A DNA stretch of 64,000 nucleotides from Cyrtodaria siliqua (lineage: Eukaryota; Mollusca; Bivalvia; Adapedonta; Hiatellidae). The translations under genes were made by a program, and so were the position numbers. The notes under the pieces were generated by a model that was given only the letters and a program-made list of their open reading frames with translations, searched no databases and was not told the origin of the DNA. Below, one piece after another: positions 11,077 to 20,849 of this stretch; positions within the stretch are counted from its first letter, which is position 1, and each line of letters starts with the position of its first letter. The stretch is taken from NCBI GenBank assembly GCA_037043455.1, contig JAWPHD010002629.1, positions 184,263 to 248,262 on the forward strand, read 5' to 3'.

Positions 11077-11640
11077 ATCCTTATTCTAAAAGATAGAAAA
11101 TCAACTTCAGAATTGAAACTGGTTGACAATCAAATATGTGGTTATTTCAAAGCATACGAAATATCAGTCAAGGAATACAAAGACCCTCAAAAACTATTCC
11201 ATGATAAGAAATCCATTATCAAAAAACAAATCATCGAAGAGCTAATAGAGATGAATGGATTAAAGTTTCAATTAGGTCTCACTGTAAATCTATTCAAAGA
11301 TGATGGTGCTACCAAAAAATACACCACAGCAAAATTACACAGCGAACAAAGTGCAATCTTAAACTCTGAGAAAATAAATGAGTTTTACAATGAATCATCT
11401 GCTTATATACAAGAGGGTCTTGATGAATTCACAAGCACAGCATCAAGATTGGAGATTGATCACTGTGTTAAGTTTTACTTGAATATTGCAAAGTATGAAC
11501 CATTGAAAGGTTCTTCATATAAGTGTAATGTGAACAAAATAGTAAATTCAAAGAAGCAACACAAGTTTGGTTACTTCCTATGGAATACAGGGTATATTCC
11601 ATTGTTTCGTACGTGTTATATACAATCCGTTAAATATTAA
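11077..11640 (+). pseudogene. Polinton/Maverick-associated protein, internal segment
   Basis: The frame reads STSELKLVDNQICGYFKAYE, then GLKFQLGLTVNLFK, and near 11490-11522 AKYEPLKGSSY. These are the conserved landmarks of a long protein repeatedly found beside protein-primed polymerase B genes in invertebrate Polintons and related adintovirus-like elements. Its role is not established. The expected continuation after GSSY is lost: the sequence moves to VNKIVNSKKQHKFGYFLW and stops at 11638-11640. No polymerase, integrase or capsid gene is present in the neighbourhood, so this is an isolated fragment. Confidence 0.55.
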
Positions 11641-11695
11641 AACAACTTTGTTTTCAGCCTAGATCAAGGACTACAGATCATGTAGAGGTGTTTAC

Positions 11696-12535
11696 ATGGG
11701 AAATACTGTAATGACTATGCAAGTTCCGGTTCAGGATGGAAAAGTTGAAATGAAGGTGACAAACCCTACCGGTCATGTATTTGTGCTACACGCAACCACA
11801 GAACAAATTACAAAGGGATTCTCTGTGAATATTTCTGGATTTATTACACCAGTTACTGTCAGGAAAAATGTCCCAAAAGAAGATGACTTACACATTTGTG
11901 TTGTTAATTATATAAATTGGTACTTCATACTTCTGTCGATGCAGGATGCAATATCGGAAGGGAATGTTTATCTGACAAATATAATATTGAAATGTATGAT
12001 ACCACTTTTCTATTCACACTCAAGCCTGTCAAAGTATATGGTTGAGTGCATAGACTATATTATGAAGACTGACGTAATTCTGACTCAAAGAGTGGCAATA
12101 AAAGTGCGAGCTGCATCATTTGTAAACATTACTGGCAGGATTGGCCACAATAAAGCTGCAGACATGCAGAAAGAAAACCAAGTAAGGGTTCTCAAAGACT
12201 TAATCCGGGGTTTAGGTTCTAATAAGACTGAAGCATCAATAATCAAAATATCAACGGTTGTGCCAGTGACTGAAGGTATGGTGGACAATTTGAAGGAAAT
12301 GACAGGTGCTGAATATCTTCACACAACCCATGGAAAGCGATCTGATGCCGATGACATAATAGAGATTGTACTCCAAGATAACAACCCATGGCAACTTACT
12401 CCTGGTAGACAGCTTCAAGCTTTTCATGAAATCAGCAAATCCCCATATTGCTTCAGTGGAGAACAGTTCAAGGCGTGTATAATGGCAACTGTTGATAGGC
12501 TGAAAAGAGCAGTACCTACTGAAGATAATGACTGA
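11696..12535 (+). CDS. DUF6589-domain protein, C-terminal part (probably mobile-element derived)
   Basis: This 279-codon frame starts at an internal-looking ATG and stops at 12533-12535. It matches the DUF6589 family as I know it: DDLHICVVNYINWYF (residues 63-77), SHSSLSKYMVECIDYIMKT and, at residues 147-161, GRIGHNKAADMQKEN followed by LIRGLGSNKTEASI. DUF6589 proteins are multi-copy in molluscs, lancelets and fungi and are suspected to be transposase-like; no reaction is established. The N-terminal half expected of full-length members is absent. A splice-acceptor-like TTTTGTTTTCAG lies at 11646-11657, but the frame following it stops, so the real 5' exon is unclear. There are no internal stops. 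It may be an intact 3' exon of a larger gene or a truncated copy. Confidence 0.6.
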   Translation: MGNTVMTMQVPVQDGKVEMKVTNPTGHVFVLHATTEQITKGFSVNISGFITPVTVRKNVPKEDDLHICVVNYINWYFILLSMQDAISEGNVYLTNIILKCMIPLFYSHSSLSKYMVECIDYIMKTDVILTQRVAIKVRAASFVNITGRIGHNKAADMQKENQVRVLKDLIRGLGSNKTEASIIKISTVVPVTEGMVDNLKEMTGAEYLHTTHGKRSDADDIIEIVLQDNNPWQLTPGRQLQAFHEISKSPYCFSGEQFKACIMATVDRLKRAVPTEDND

Positions 12536-12734
12536 GACTAGGTGTGTGGAGGCATAAATGCTGAGATCAATTACAAGTTATGTCTGACAAATAGAGTAGT
12601 TCACATGAGAGTTCGTGTATTATGGATGTTAATAAACATTTTGGTGAAGCTGATACTATACGAGGCTCTGCCGAGTATCCGATCTATTTATCCACGTGTA
12701 TTAAAGGTACTAACCTACCAAATAAGCCGATTAT

Positions 12735-12835
12735 ATTGTGTCTATAGAGTTTGGATTCTCAAAATATGTAACTTATTTATAATACCTCGTCCTCAGTAGG
12801 TTTAGAAACAGTGTACATCTGTTGTAAAATTTGGG
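12735..12835. repeat. Short dispersed repeat shared with 34665-34760
   Basis: GTTTGGATTCTCAAAATAT, CAGTAGGTTTAGAAAC and ATCTGT occur in the same order here and near 34673-34740. The repeat family is unknown. Confidence 0.5.
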
Positions 12836-14144
12836 GCTACTTTAAAGTTCAAAATACACACGATTTTAAGATTTAATTTTCACATAACATCACTAAGTCA
12901 TTAGGTTTCGCGAAGGTTTCACTTTAATGTTGTCTATCTACATGTACCTTTTTTAATGTTGTCAATCTACCTTTTACACGGTACAATTTTGTAAGAGAAA
13001 TCATGACATTGTTTGGTTGTTTTCATGACGTCAGCTATGTAATACGGCTATACCTAGTTCGCGCTACAAATAATGCGACACCTTAAACCGAATTTACCAT
13101 TAATAACGTGCATTTTGTAAAGTAATATTTCAAAAGGTCCGTCTGAACCTGGCGTATGATATACCATGGAAATAATTGGCAGTATACAAACACTGTGATC
13201 CAATCCTCATCTGCTTATTTAATACACTAGTGTATTACGATATATAAATCATGGCTTATTTTCACTCCCAGAATCCAAGTTATGTCATAATGTGATAAAT
13301 GTAATTACATCCTTTGAGTTCAACAAATGAAATGTTGACCATTTAATGGGACACCCAAAATGTTTTGTTGTTTGTTTTGAAAACATTCATATGCAGGACA
13401 CATATGGCTTTAATGTTATGCATTTTAAAGCACTTTGTATAGCTATACATGCTGACTGGTGGATGCAGTTAAAATTACCAGTATATAGTTATTGAATGAC
13501 AATTTTATATTTTCATTTGACAATGTATAAACTGACTGACATAAAATAAAGCCAGATGGCACACATGGATTGACTCTTGATTTAGATGGTGTTTATAGCT
13601 TAATACGAAACTTAAGAGGGCAATGCTTTATTGAAGTGGATTAGGAGTAGGTTATATAATCTGCATTTTTTAATTTTGCGGTGGTAAATCAACCATTAAA
13701 TTGTCACACATGCCTTTGAATAATTCCACTTTAACAACTCTGAGGTCTATATATTGTCTCAAAAGTATTTATAACCTTACAGAGCTACAATAAGCAGGGT
13801 ATTTGCTTAAATACCCAATTAAAAATGCCAAAATACCCAACTAAAATAAAAATCATGGGTATCAATAAAGTAATCGAAGTTGTCAAATGATAAACAACCA
13901 GTGCAAATTGAGCAATATATGGTTTGTTGACGGGACACCCAGTAACCTTGTATAAAGCCTTTTGTAAAAGAAGTTGATTTTAATAGATTTTGTATATACA
14001 ATATTAGTGGAATGCCACCCCAAAACAATGTCGCAAACTTTTATTGTTTTATTTTACCCATCTACCAAATTAAATAAATACCGATGGGTAAATACCAAAT
14101 TGATCAAAAAGCTTATCTGTAGCTCTGACCTTATATTTATTTTC
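12836..14144. other. Gene-free AT-rich stretch
   Basis: I see no coding exon. A perfect 18-bp palindrome, TAATACACTAGTGTATTA, lies at about 13219-13236. Near 13796-13860 and 14050-14100 the phrases AAATACCCA and GGGTATTT recur in both orientations, which may be a degraded foldback element. Confidence 0.4.
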
Positions 14145-14148
14145 TTAA

Positions 14149-14877
14149 ACATGGCAATGATTTTTTAAAAACTCGCGGCATCCCGTTAATTTTTCTGCAT
14201 ACATTGCATGTGTTCATTCATTCATTCATTTTAATTATAAGAATTGTATAAACCAAATTGTTTTTGCATATTACTTAATGTTGATTACATTTCACCAATA
14301 ATATATTCAAACCTATGGTAAAGCCCGGTGCAGGATAGGGCATACACGTTATACTCATTCATATTTATTACAAGGTGAGCAATTACCAGAATGTATACCC
14401 TGCTTTGTACCGTTAACGGTCAAACACATCTTGTTGGAATGTGTAGACTTTGATCCTATGCGTCAAAGGTACTACAATGTTAATACTATGACCGAGTTAT
14501 TTGATACTATAGATTTTAGTCGTGTTTTAGACCGTTTTCTGGCATTTGTTGATTTACATATATAGTTTATATTACTACCATATCATCCCTTATTTGTAAA
14601 TAGTTTTATCTTAATTTACATTAATTTTTAATTAATTCTTCATTTCTTCATCTTTCGTCAGTTTTTGCGCACAATATGACCTATTTATGTGTCGACGTGC
14701 CGTAAAACACCATCCATTCATTCATTCAAACCTATGGTAAAGAATAACAAAGAAAAATGAAAACTCAAAATTACATTTAAATATATTGAAGCAGATTTAA
14801 AGTCAAAATGATGGATTAATAGATCGAGAGGCTAATTTTAATGCTTGATAAAGACTTCAAGATTGCCAAGTGTCCCT
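14149..14877 (+). mobile_element. TTAA-flanked MITE, split by a LINE tail
   Basis: TTAA occurs at 14145-14148 and 14878-14881. The right terminus reads TCAAGATTGCCAAGTGTCCCT and the left starts ACATGGCAATGATTTTTTAA, a weathered form of the terminus seen at 19008. Body phrases (AACTCGCGGCATCCCGTTA, AAAGTCAAAATGATGG) match copies at 17255-17452 and 19008-19275. TTAA targets are typical of piggyBac-type elements. A 400-bp LINE fragment sits inside. Confidence 0.65.
14324..14723 (+). mobile_element. 5'-truncated LINE 3' end with 19-bp target duplication
   Basis: The coding part reads GHTRYTHSYLLQGEQLP, C-x2-C, PLTVKHILLECVDF, the Cys/His end of a LINE polyprotein of the I/Jockey type, and stops near 14563. 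A 3' untranslated region follows with TTTTTGCGCACAATATGACC, ending in an ATTC repeat. ATTCAAACCTATGGTAAAG is duplicated exactly at 14305-14323 and 14724-14742. The same family is present on the minus strand at 55252 and 60143. Confidence 0.85.
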
Positions 14878-15191
14878 TTAACATTGCCCCTAACTCTTCA
14901 GGATTTTTTAAAATTTTAAATAAAACATTTAAATGAAATATACAATGTACCATTTAACAATAAACATACTGACAACTTTATGCCCGATGAAATATTTGGA
15001 GCATTCACTATAAAAGCCTGTTCATAGTTGAAATGATTATTTGCAGAATGATTGAACTTTACCATCAACTTTTATATTGTCAGGGAAATTAGTTTACTGT
15101 ATATATAATGCCAATAATTGAACGCTTATATATATGCAAGTGTTCAAATACGGCTCAACAGTTCATGCGCATAAGCTTTTGCAATTACTGC

Positions 15192-15331
15192 AACACAAGT
15201 GTGGAGGTCCAGAATACATAACACAAATGTGGAGGTCTAAAATACACAACACAAGTGTGGAGGTCTAAAATACACAACACAAGTGTGGAGGTCTAAAATA
15301 CACAACACAAGTGTGGAGGTCCAGAATACAC
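15192..15331. repeat. Minisatellite, 28-bp unit, five copies
   Basis: The unit AACACAAGTGTGGAGGTCTA plus AAATACAC repeats five times with few changes and abuts the end of the RecQ-like coding remnant. On the minus strand that reading frame runs on into the first unit before stopping. Confidence 0.9.
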
Positions 15332-15333
15332 AA

Positions 15334-15850
15334 CACAATCAAATCCAAGGTACTGAACAAGTTGCTTTTTCAAGCACGAGGTTTTATTTTGACAATACTT
15401 TGGTATGTCTGGAGATAAGCCGCGTCTGTTTGCTGCAATATCACTATTATTGTAGTACAAAATAACTTCAGCATTCTGCCCATTTCTGCCTGCACGACCA
15501 ATATCCTGAAAATATTTATTTATGGTTGTTGGTGGCTGAAAATGGATAACACGTTCAATACTCGGAGCATTCAATCCCATTCCCAGAGCCACTGTTGCAA
15601 ACACTAAATGGAGTTTCGAGGATGCCTTCCTCAGTTCATTGACAATGTGAGTTTTCATACTATGTGTATAGTCCTTGTGGTACTGAGCATATATTCTGTT
15701 CTCGTGGGTTATGTCATGCATTGGACTTTCCCCTAATTCCAGCATACAACTGTCTGTATAGCAGCTGACCGACAATTAGCTCCAACATCGTGTCAAATTT
15801 CTCATACGTATGTATATTTTGCAGTCGAGTGCGAACATGAGAATGAGTTG
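15334..15850 (-). pseudogene. RecQ-like exon: helicase C-terminal domain
   Basis: The main frame carries ENRIYAQYHKDYTHSMKTHI, LVFATVALGMGLNAPSIERV, and NKYFQDIGRAGRNGQNAEVI, that is motifs V and VI with the arginine-finger GRAGR. It ends CLKKQLVQYLGFD with part of a zinc-binding cysteine pattern. Upstream, at about 15770-15840, TRLQNIHTYEKFDTMLELIV lies in another frame, and the expected motif IV (a VYC-type strand) is missing between the two. I infer a deletion with frameshift. After GFD the frame runs into the 28-bp minisatellite. Confidence 0.85.
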
Positions 15851-16167
15851 AGCTTTAGCAAAATTTCATTTTATATATAATAGTTTAAAAAATGTTTGTA
15901 TGCATAGCAGCATACATGTATCCGAAGGTATGATTAACACTTGATGTCATGTCATGTCCAAATAAACAGAGATCTATCCATATATTTTATCAAGGAATGT
16001 ATATATAAAGATGTGTGATTTTTGTTAAACATACTGTCTCTGATCAGTGATGAACAAGCATAATATGGTACTCAAATTGTATTTTGTTGTCTGTTCTAAT
16101 TGTGGATAATTATTCAAATATGTCGATGTAAATGGAGGGTGAGCCTGGCATATTCATTCCTATTATG

Positions 16168-16223
16168 CGCCATATAAACTGTCATGTGTTGGTGCACCGT
16201 AAAACCGAATTCAATTCAATGAG
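16168..16223 (+). mobile_element. Very short (56-bp) LINE 3' tail insertion with 11-bp target duplication
   Basis: TTCCTATTATG is repeated at 16157-16167 and 16224-16234. Between the copies lies CATGTGTTGGTGCACCGTAA followed by AACCGAATTCAATTCAAT, the style of 3' end of molluscan LINEs with an ATTCA-type tail. It is a severely 5'-truncated insertion. Confidence 0.65.
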
Positions 16224-16770
16224 TTCCTATTATGAAAGTGAATACATGTGTGAAGTTTCACTGAATTTAGTTCAGCCTTCAGTGCTTTTAGATATACATG
16301 TATGAGGTGCTAACCATAAAATTGTTAAGCAAAATTGATGCAGATGTGAGTTGAAAAGTCGAATTAAAACTACGGCTGTCATTGGTAGGATGTGAAGCGT
16401 ATCAACCATATCAATATTTATTTTACGATAAGCAATGAAATACTGTATTTTATCAGTGAAATAAAAGTGTTATTCCACACTGTGGAATATAGAGTTTTAT
16501 TTCCACAGTAGCTGCCGGGACTACTTTTTTAATGTACAACCAACACAAATGCACACTAACACGACTCACAAGATATTCCAACTGTTATAATGTTACATCC
16601 ACTGTTTATTTAATTACGTTCTTTCTATGACGTTAACGGTTTCAAAAAAAGTGACGTCATGTAATGTTTCGTTACGGCATCGTGAACAGGGCGCGTAGTC
16701 AGGTGTGTAAATCGGTTTAGTTACTGAAATTGCTTAAATACTTGTTTTTAAAATCATAAAATAAAAAGAA

Positions 16771-16864
16771 AATTTGTTGTTTTGTCGTGAATAACATTTT
16801 ATTTCATCTCGAAGTCACTTCTCGATGAAATAAAATATGTTATTCACTCCAAAACAACAAATAT
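16771..16864. repeat. Foldback inverted repeat, arms about 45 bp
   Basis: The left arm (ATTTGTTGTTTTG, GTGAATAACAT, TTTATTTCATC) is matched in reverse complement by the right arm, with a short loop near 16815. The arms differ by a few bases and one small gap. A second palindrome, TATTCCACACTGTGGAATA, lies upstream near 16473-16492. Confidence 0.75.
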
Positions 16865-17254
16865 CCTCTATATATTGAAGGAAACTTAATGAAGAGATAT
16901 TGATATATCGGCTGAAAAGGTTATGGCTGTACTTGCTGGAGCATTTTAATCATTTCAAATGTTAAAGCATGTATATATTGCTTTTAAATGGGTGGTGTGA
17001 TATTTCAAATATACTCTTTGAAGCATATATGGTAGTTGGCTTGGTATGTTCTATACCTAACACTAGGCATTTATGAGTATTAATTGGTCAAAATAAACAT
17101 GATAAAATAAATTACCATTTCTTTCTTAAATTTATTTCCTTGTGTCAGCAAAACAATCTCTTTTTCAGTTTAAGTTAGTACATTAAAAAAACAAAAAAAA
17201 ATGTCCGACTTTTTTTTCGAAAACCTATTCACAGCACAACTGTTTCCGGTTTAA

Positions 17255-17452
17255 AGGGACACAGCCAATCTTGATTTTTGAAAAACTCACGGCGTCACGT
17301 TAGTTTTTCTGCATTTGTTCAATCATTGTTATTAATTATAAGAATAGTTTATATTTAAACCTAGCAGTTTTAAAGTCAAAATGAGGTGGTTAAATAAATG
17401 AAGACGCTAATATCAATGTTCATTAAACACTTCAAGATTGCTGTGTGTACCT
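17255..17452 (+). mobile_element. TTAA-flanked MITE, complete 198-bp copy
   Basis: TTAA duplicates lie at 17251-17254 and 17453-17456. The termini AGGGACACAGCCAATCTTGA and TCAAGATTGCTGTGTGTACCT are inverted repeats with a few changes. The body resembles the copies at 14149 and 19008. No coding capacity; probably mobilised by a piggyBac-like transposase elsewhere. Confidence 0.7.
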
Positions 17453-17751
17453 TTAAATGAAAGTTTCGCGAGATAACCAAAAAAACAAAACAACGATTTC
17501 TGGAAATAATTATCGATATATCGATCGTCTGAAAGAATCGATGATAAATCAATACTGTTTCTAGCAATGACAGCCCTAGTTAAAACTTAAACAATAATAC
17601 GTTTCCACCCATGATGTTTAACGCACTCTTAACTTTATTACAATTGCATGAACTAGCAGACGTATCATAGTCAAAGTGTCGTGGCACATGTGACACAAGA
17701 CAACATGTGTACCAGTAGTATTATACACAAACCAGAGATTTATAACATTAC

Positions 17752-17944
17752 CTCCAAAAATGTGCTTGGACGATCTGAATTGACTCTGATAGTATGTGCA
17801 CCTGTGAGTTGTAGATCAGTGATCAACGATTTGATTGAAGCTGGTGTTGCAGTTGCTGTCAGTGCCAAGTGAACCGTCTTTGGGTGGGGAAAAATACAAA
17901 CAAGTTCTGCCAGCTTCTTAAATGCCTTGCGAAATTCATCACCC
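17752..17944 (-). pseudogene. RecQ-like exon: motif III (LALTATATP)
   Basis: This 193-nt exon reads GDEFRKAFKKLAELVCIFPH, then KTVHLALTATATPASIKSL, and ends RVNSDRPSTFLE. The acceptor (TTATTTGAAG) and the donor (GAG/GTAATG) are both good. One base is left to complete the tryptophan codon expected before GDEFR. Seen alone, this exon is undamaged; the TATATP block is the helicase motif III that couples ATP hydrolysis to unwinding. Confidence 0.85.
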
Positions 17945-18136
17945 CTTCAAATAAAAAAAGATTATGAAAACTTAATAATCAAACACATCCATCAGGGATA
18001 AAAATGTTAAAAATTATATTTTCAATACTTCTAAATTTCATCAGAAGCCCATTTATCATTATAAATTGCTTAAACATCAATATTTTGGGCATAAACACAA
18101 ATTCACATTACCAGAACAATGCACGTTTCCATAATT

Positions 18137-18635
18137 GGTCTGACTGGGATTTGAACCCAGATCAATAAAGTCAGAATATGCTTATTGTTAACCTTAATGG
18201 AGATGATAGAGACTTTGTGTCAGGTATTTGTGCATAATATTACAGTCAAATTTGCATTAAATCCCCCGATGTACCCAGTTGTTAATAGAAACAACTGATT
18301 AGAAACGTACGCTTCGTTAAAAAGGCACGCTGACTTTTTAACTCTTGTGTTTACATAAACATTACCTGTGCTATAAATAAACCATTTGGATCTGCACATT
18401 TCCTGTGTTGTTCTTAGCATAGGCGCAACGCGTAGGGGAAACAGCGTAATTAGTTCACAAATATTTATTCGGCATAGTGGGTACAGTTTAATTTCGTTCA
18501 GTTTATTTGTTAGCGTAATTCTCTAAGTTGTAACTCTTCCGAGTGCTTCGTCAACTGTTTCAGTTTATGTTTTAATAAGCATATTCTGTCTTTAAGTAAA
18601 TGCCTAGATGCTCTAACCAATGGAGCTATCAGACC
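18137..18635 (-). repeat. tRNA-like sequence interrupted by a MITE
   Basis: Removing 18168-18592 and one TA leaves 72 bases whose acceptor stem (GGTCTGA/TCAGACC) and T arm (CTGGG/CCCAG with TTCAAAT) pair perfectly, and whose D arm (GCTC/GAGC) is intact. The anticodon arm does not pair well, so it is a tRNA pseudogene or SINE head, not a gene. Confidence 0.65.
18168..18592. mobile_element. 425-bp MITE with about 20-bp terminal inverted repeats and TA target
   Basis: The left end reads AAGTCAGAATATGCTTATT and the right end is its reverse complement with one change (AATAAGCATATTCTGTCTT). TA flanks both ends (18166-18167 and 18593-18594), as in Tc1/mariner-type elements. No transposase is encoded. 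The insertion splits a tRNA-like sequence. Confidence 0.8.
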
Positions 18636-19007
18636 TAGATATGAAATATTGCAGTTAGCAGTTGAATTCAAACGAAGTGTAACCATACTTTACATACTAA
18701 AATAAACAAACACACACATACTAATTATATTAACAAATTAAATACCTATTGAATTAGACAGTTACTGTATTTGCGAGTCTGATGTCATAGATGTGGGGGG
18801 AACGTTTGAGACAAACCAATCATTGCAAGCCTTTTTGTAATGGTGAAGAATATAGTCTCTGGTAGAACAGTTACTGTTGCAGTTGATATAGTTTTTATTG
18901 TACATGTAAATAATGCTGGCCTCTTGATGATAATTTAAAAATAAAGGTTACGGTGTCTCAATATTTATTTTCTCTTCATTATGCTTGTCCAGTTAGAAAT
19001 ACATTAA

Positions 19008-19275
19008 AGGGAAACATGGCAATCATGATTTTTTTAAAAACTCACTGCGTCTGGTTAGTTATTCAACATAACTGCCATTTGTTCAATACTGAAAGTTAAA
19101 AACAAAAAATATTTTTGTACATATTACTAACTGTTGATAATATTACACCAATAATATATTTAACACTTGATAGAACACTGAAGAAAAATTGAAACTGAAC
19201 ATTTTATTTAATTATAACAAGCAGGTTTAAAGTCAAAATTATACTGGATTAATAAACCCAGATGCTAGATTTAAT
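19008..19275 (+). mobile_element. TTAA MITE copy, right end lost
   Basis: TTAA at 19004-19007 is followed by AGGGAAACATGGCAATCATG and the family body (ACTCACTGCGTCTGGTTAGT, GGTTTAAAGTCAAAATTATA). The right terminus is missing. The next sequence is a small near-palindrome, TAGAAGGATGTTCCACGGAA onwards to CCTTCTA (about 19280-19321). It lies where the missing DEAH exon of the RecQ-like pseudogene would be expected. Confidence 0.6.
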
Positions 19276-19345
19276 GAACTAGAAGGATGTTCCACGGAAC
19301 ACTAAATGTGTCGCCTTCTATGTGCTTATTTCAGGAAGGACAATC

Positions 19346-19545
19346 TTAACACGCAGCTATCCTTGCATTATTGAGCAATGTCTCAGGGTGAGCAAATATG
19401 ATATTGTAATGTCCTCTCTTAAGGTCGGCCACAGAAGTAGGTGCATGGACATTGGACTGACCAGAAACAACCTTATCATCATCCTCACTGCCATCATTCT
19501 CTGCACGTGTATGACCCTGCATTTTATACGTTTTTCCTGTTGTAC
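19346..19545 (-). pseudogene. RecQ-like exon 2: motif Ib region, stopped
   Basis: Starting after a CGCCAG acceptor at 19546-19548, in the phase that exon 1 leaves open, the frame reads TTGKTYKMQGHTRAENDGSE and, further on, DLKRGHYNIIFAHPETLLNN, which matches the segment just before the DEAH box in RecQ-like proteins. It then hits TAA at 19346-19348 with no usable donor. The DEAH exon is missing from the 1.4 kb that follows. A TTAA MITE copy and a TA-flanked MITE occupy much of that interval. Confidence 0.7.
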
Positions 19546-19769
19546 CTGGCGAAATATTCCACTCATTAAAATCAAAAGCATTTTTTTTTTAATTCAGTAA
19601 AACAGTTCTCAGTTTAAATGTTTCATCACAGACCGCATAGGAGACCTTTATAAAAACTGTAGTTTTCAGGTACTTCAACATACTGCAGTGTTAAAAACAC
19701 ATTTTAGGAAAATAGCATGTAAGGTAAAGACACAGATGTCGGATACATGTAGGTTTAAAAGTTCATAAT

Positions 19770-20160
19770 ATAACAGGTAGTGAAAAAAAATCCTCAACCG
19801 AGGCTCGAACCCAGGGTCTCTGGTTTACCATACCAGCGCTCTAACCACCGAGCTATCGAGCACATATGACTAGGAATTGATTAGTCACCATTTGCCTGTA
19901 CCCGGTTACATACACTCCCACCAAACTGAAATTCGTCCCTTAATTTCTAATTATATAGGAGAACCGCTGCTTGTGTTTCTCAGGATGATTCCGGATGAGT
20001 CCCTAAATGTAAATGTAATAGGTGGTGAAAAAATCGCTCCTCAACCGGGTCTCGAAGCAAGGGTCTCTGGTTTACTGTAACAGTTCTCTAACCACGGAGC
20101 TTTCAAGGACATACGATTAGGAATTGATTATTCACCATTTACCTGAACCCGATTACATTA
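19770..20160 (-). repeat. Two copies of a tRNA-like repeat
   Basis: The segment with TCAACCGAGGCTCGAACCCA, GGGTCTCTGGTTTACC, GAGCTATCGAG and TAGGAATTGATTAGTCACCA (19770-19912) recurs in diverged form at 20015-20160. On the minus strand each has an A box (TAGCTCGGTGGTTAGAGC) and a B box (GGTTCGAGCC). Stems are degenerate. It is probably the head and part of the body of a SINE. Confidence 0.6.
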
Positions 20161-20248
20161 ACTACTTTCTGTTCATAGGGCTAGATTTTATGGTGAAGCG
20201 GTACAGCAATTCTGCACCCATTATTGTTTCAATGAAGACTTAATTTGG

Positions 20249-20577
20249 TGATATTGAGCACCCAGTGGCCCGGTTAGCTCTGTTAGTAGAGAACTCGCCT
20301 TGTAAGTGATGGGTTCCGGGTTTGAGTAACCGTACTAGCCACACTTTTCCCACTTGGTTTAATTCATTGGCAACGAGGATAATTCGGTGAATGCAGGATA
20401 GCGTCACCGGGTAGTCTGAAAAGACCGGAAGAACTAGGTCAGCTCTTAAAAGGAGAGGAGTGTGGTGATATTGGGTACCCAGCAGCCTGGTTTGCTTAAT
20501 TGTTAAAGCACTCACCCTGTAAGCGCGGGTTCAACCCCTGTACTGGTTGCACTTTTGCCTTGATTTACTTTAGAGGG
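20249..20577 (+). repeat. Tandem pair of tRNA-Thr-like SINE copies
   Basis: Both units start TGGTGATATTGNG(C/T)ACCCAG and carry a tRNA-like head with a loop containing TGTAA (a TGT anticodon position) and a B box (GGGTTTGAGTAAC in the first, GGTTCAACCCC in the second). The first is at about 20249-20372, the second at 20464-20577. Acceptor stems are absent, so these are not tRNA genes. Confidence 0.6.
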
Positions 20578-20656
20578 TATGTATAGTCCAATAAGTAAAA
20601 ATATAAAATATTATTATACCTCACTCAAAATTCTCTATGTAATTTCCCCATTCCCG

Positions 20657-20800
20657 ATCAGTCAACAATTGGTAATGTTTCATGGTAATGTTTCATGGCA
20701 TGAAACATTATCTCGTGCATACCGATCATTATCTCGTGCATTACCGATCAGTCAACAATTGGTAATGTTTCATGGTAATGTTTCATGGCATGAAACATTA
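20657..20800. repeat. 89-bp direct duplication with nested palindromes
   Basis: GATCAGTCAACAATTGGTAA followed by TGTTTCATGGTAATGTTTCA occurs twice, 89 bp apart. Each copy ends in AATGTTTCATGGCATGAAAC, part of a palindrome around CATGGCATG. Confidence 0.8.
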
Positions 20801-20849
20801 AATCTTGAAAATTTGTTTCAAGTTCTTTATTGTTGTTAATAAAAAACAA

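Noticed and set aside
18541..18575. Minus-strand TVDEALG as the missing RecQ DEAH box
   Set aside because: It lies inside the TA-flanked MITE, lacks the histidine and has no supporting flanking residues.
19796..19862. tRNA gene (minus strand, possible Thr anticodon)
   Set aside because: A and B boxes are present but the acceptor and T stems do not pair; a second diverged copy nearby indicates a SINE-type repeat.
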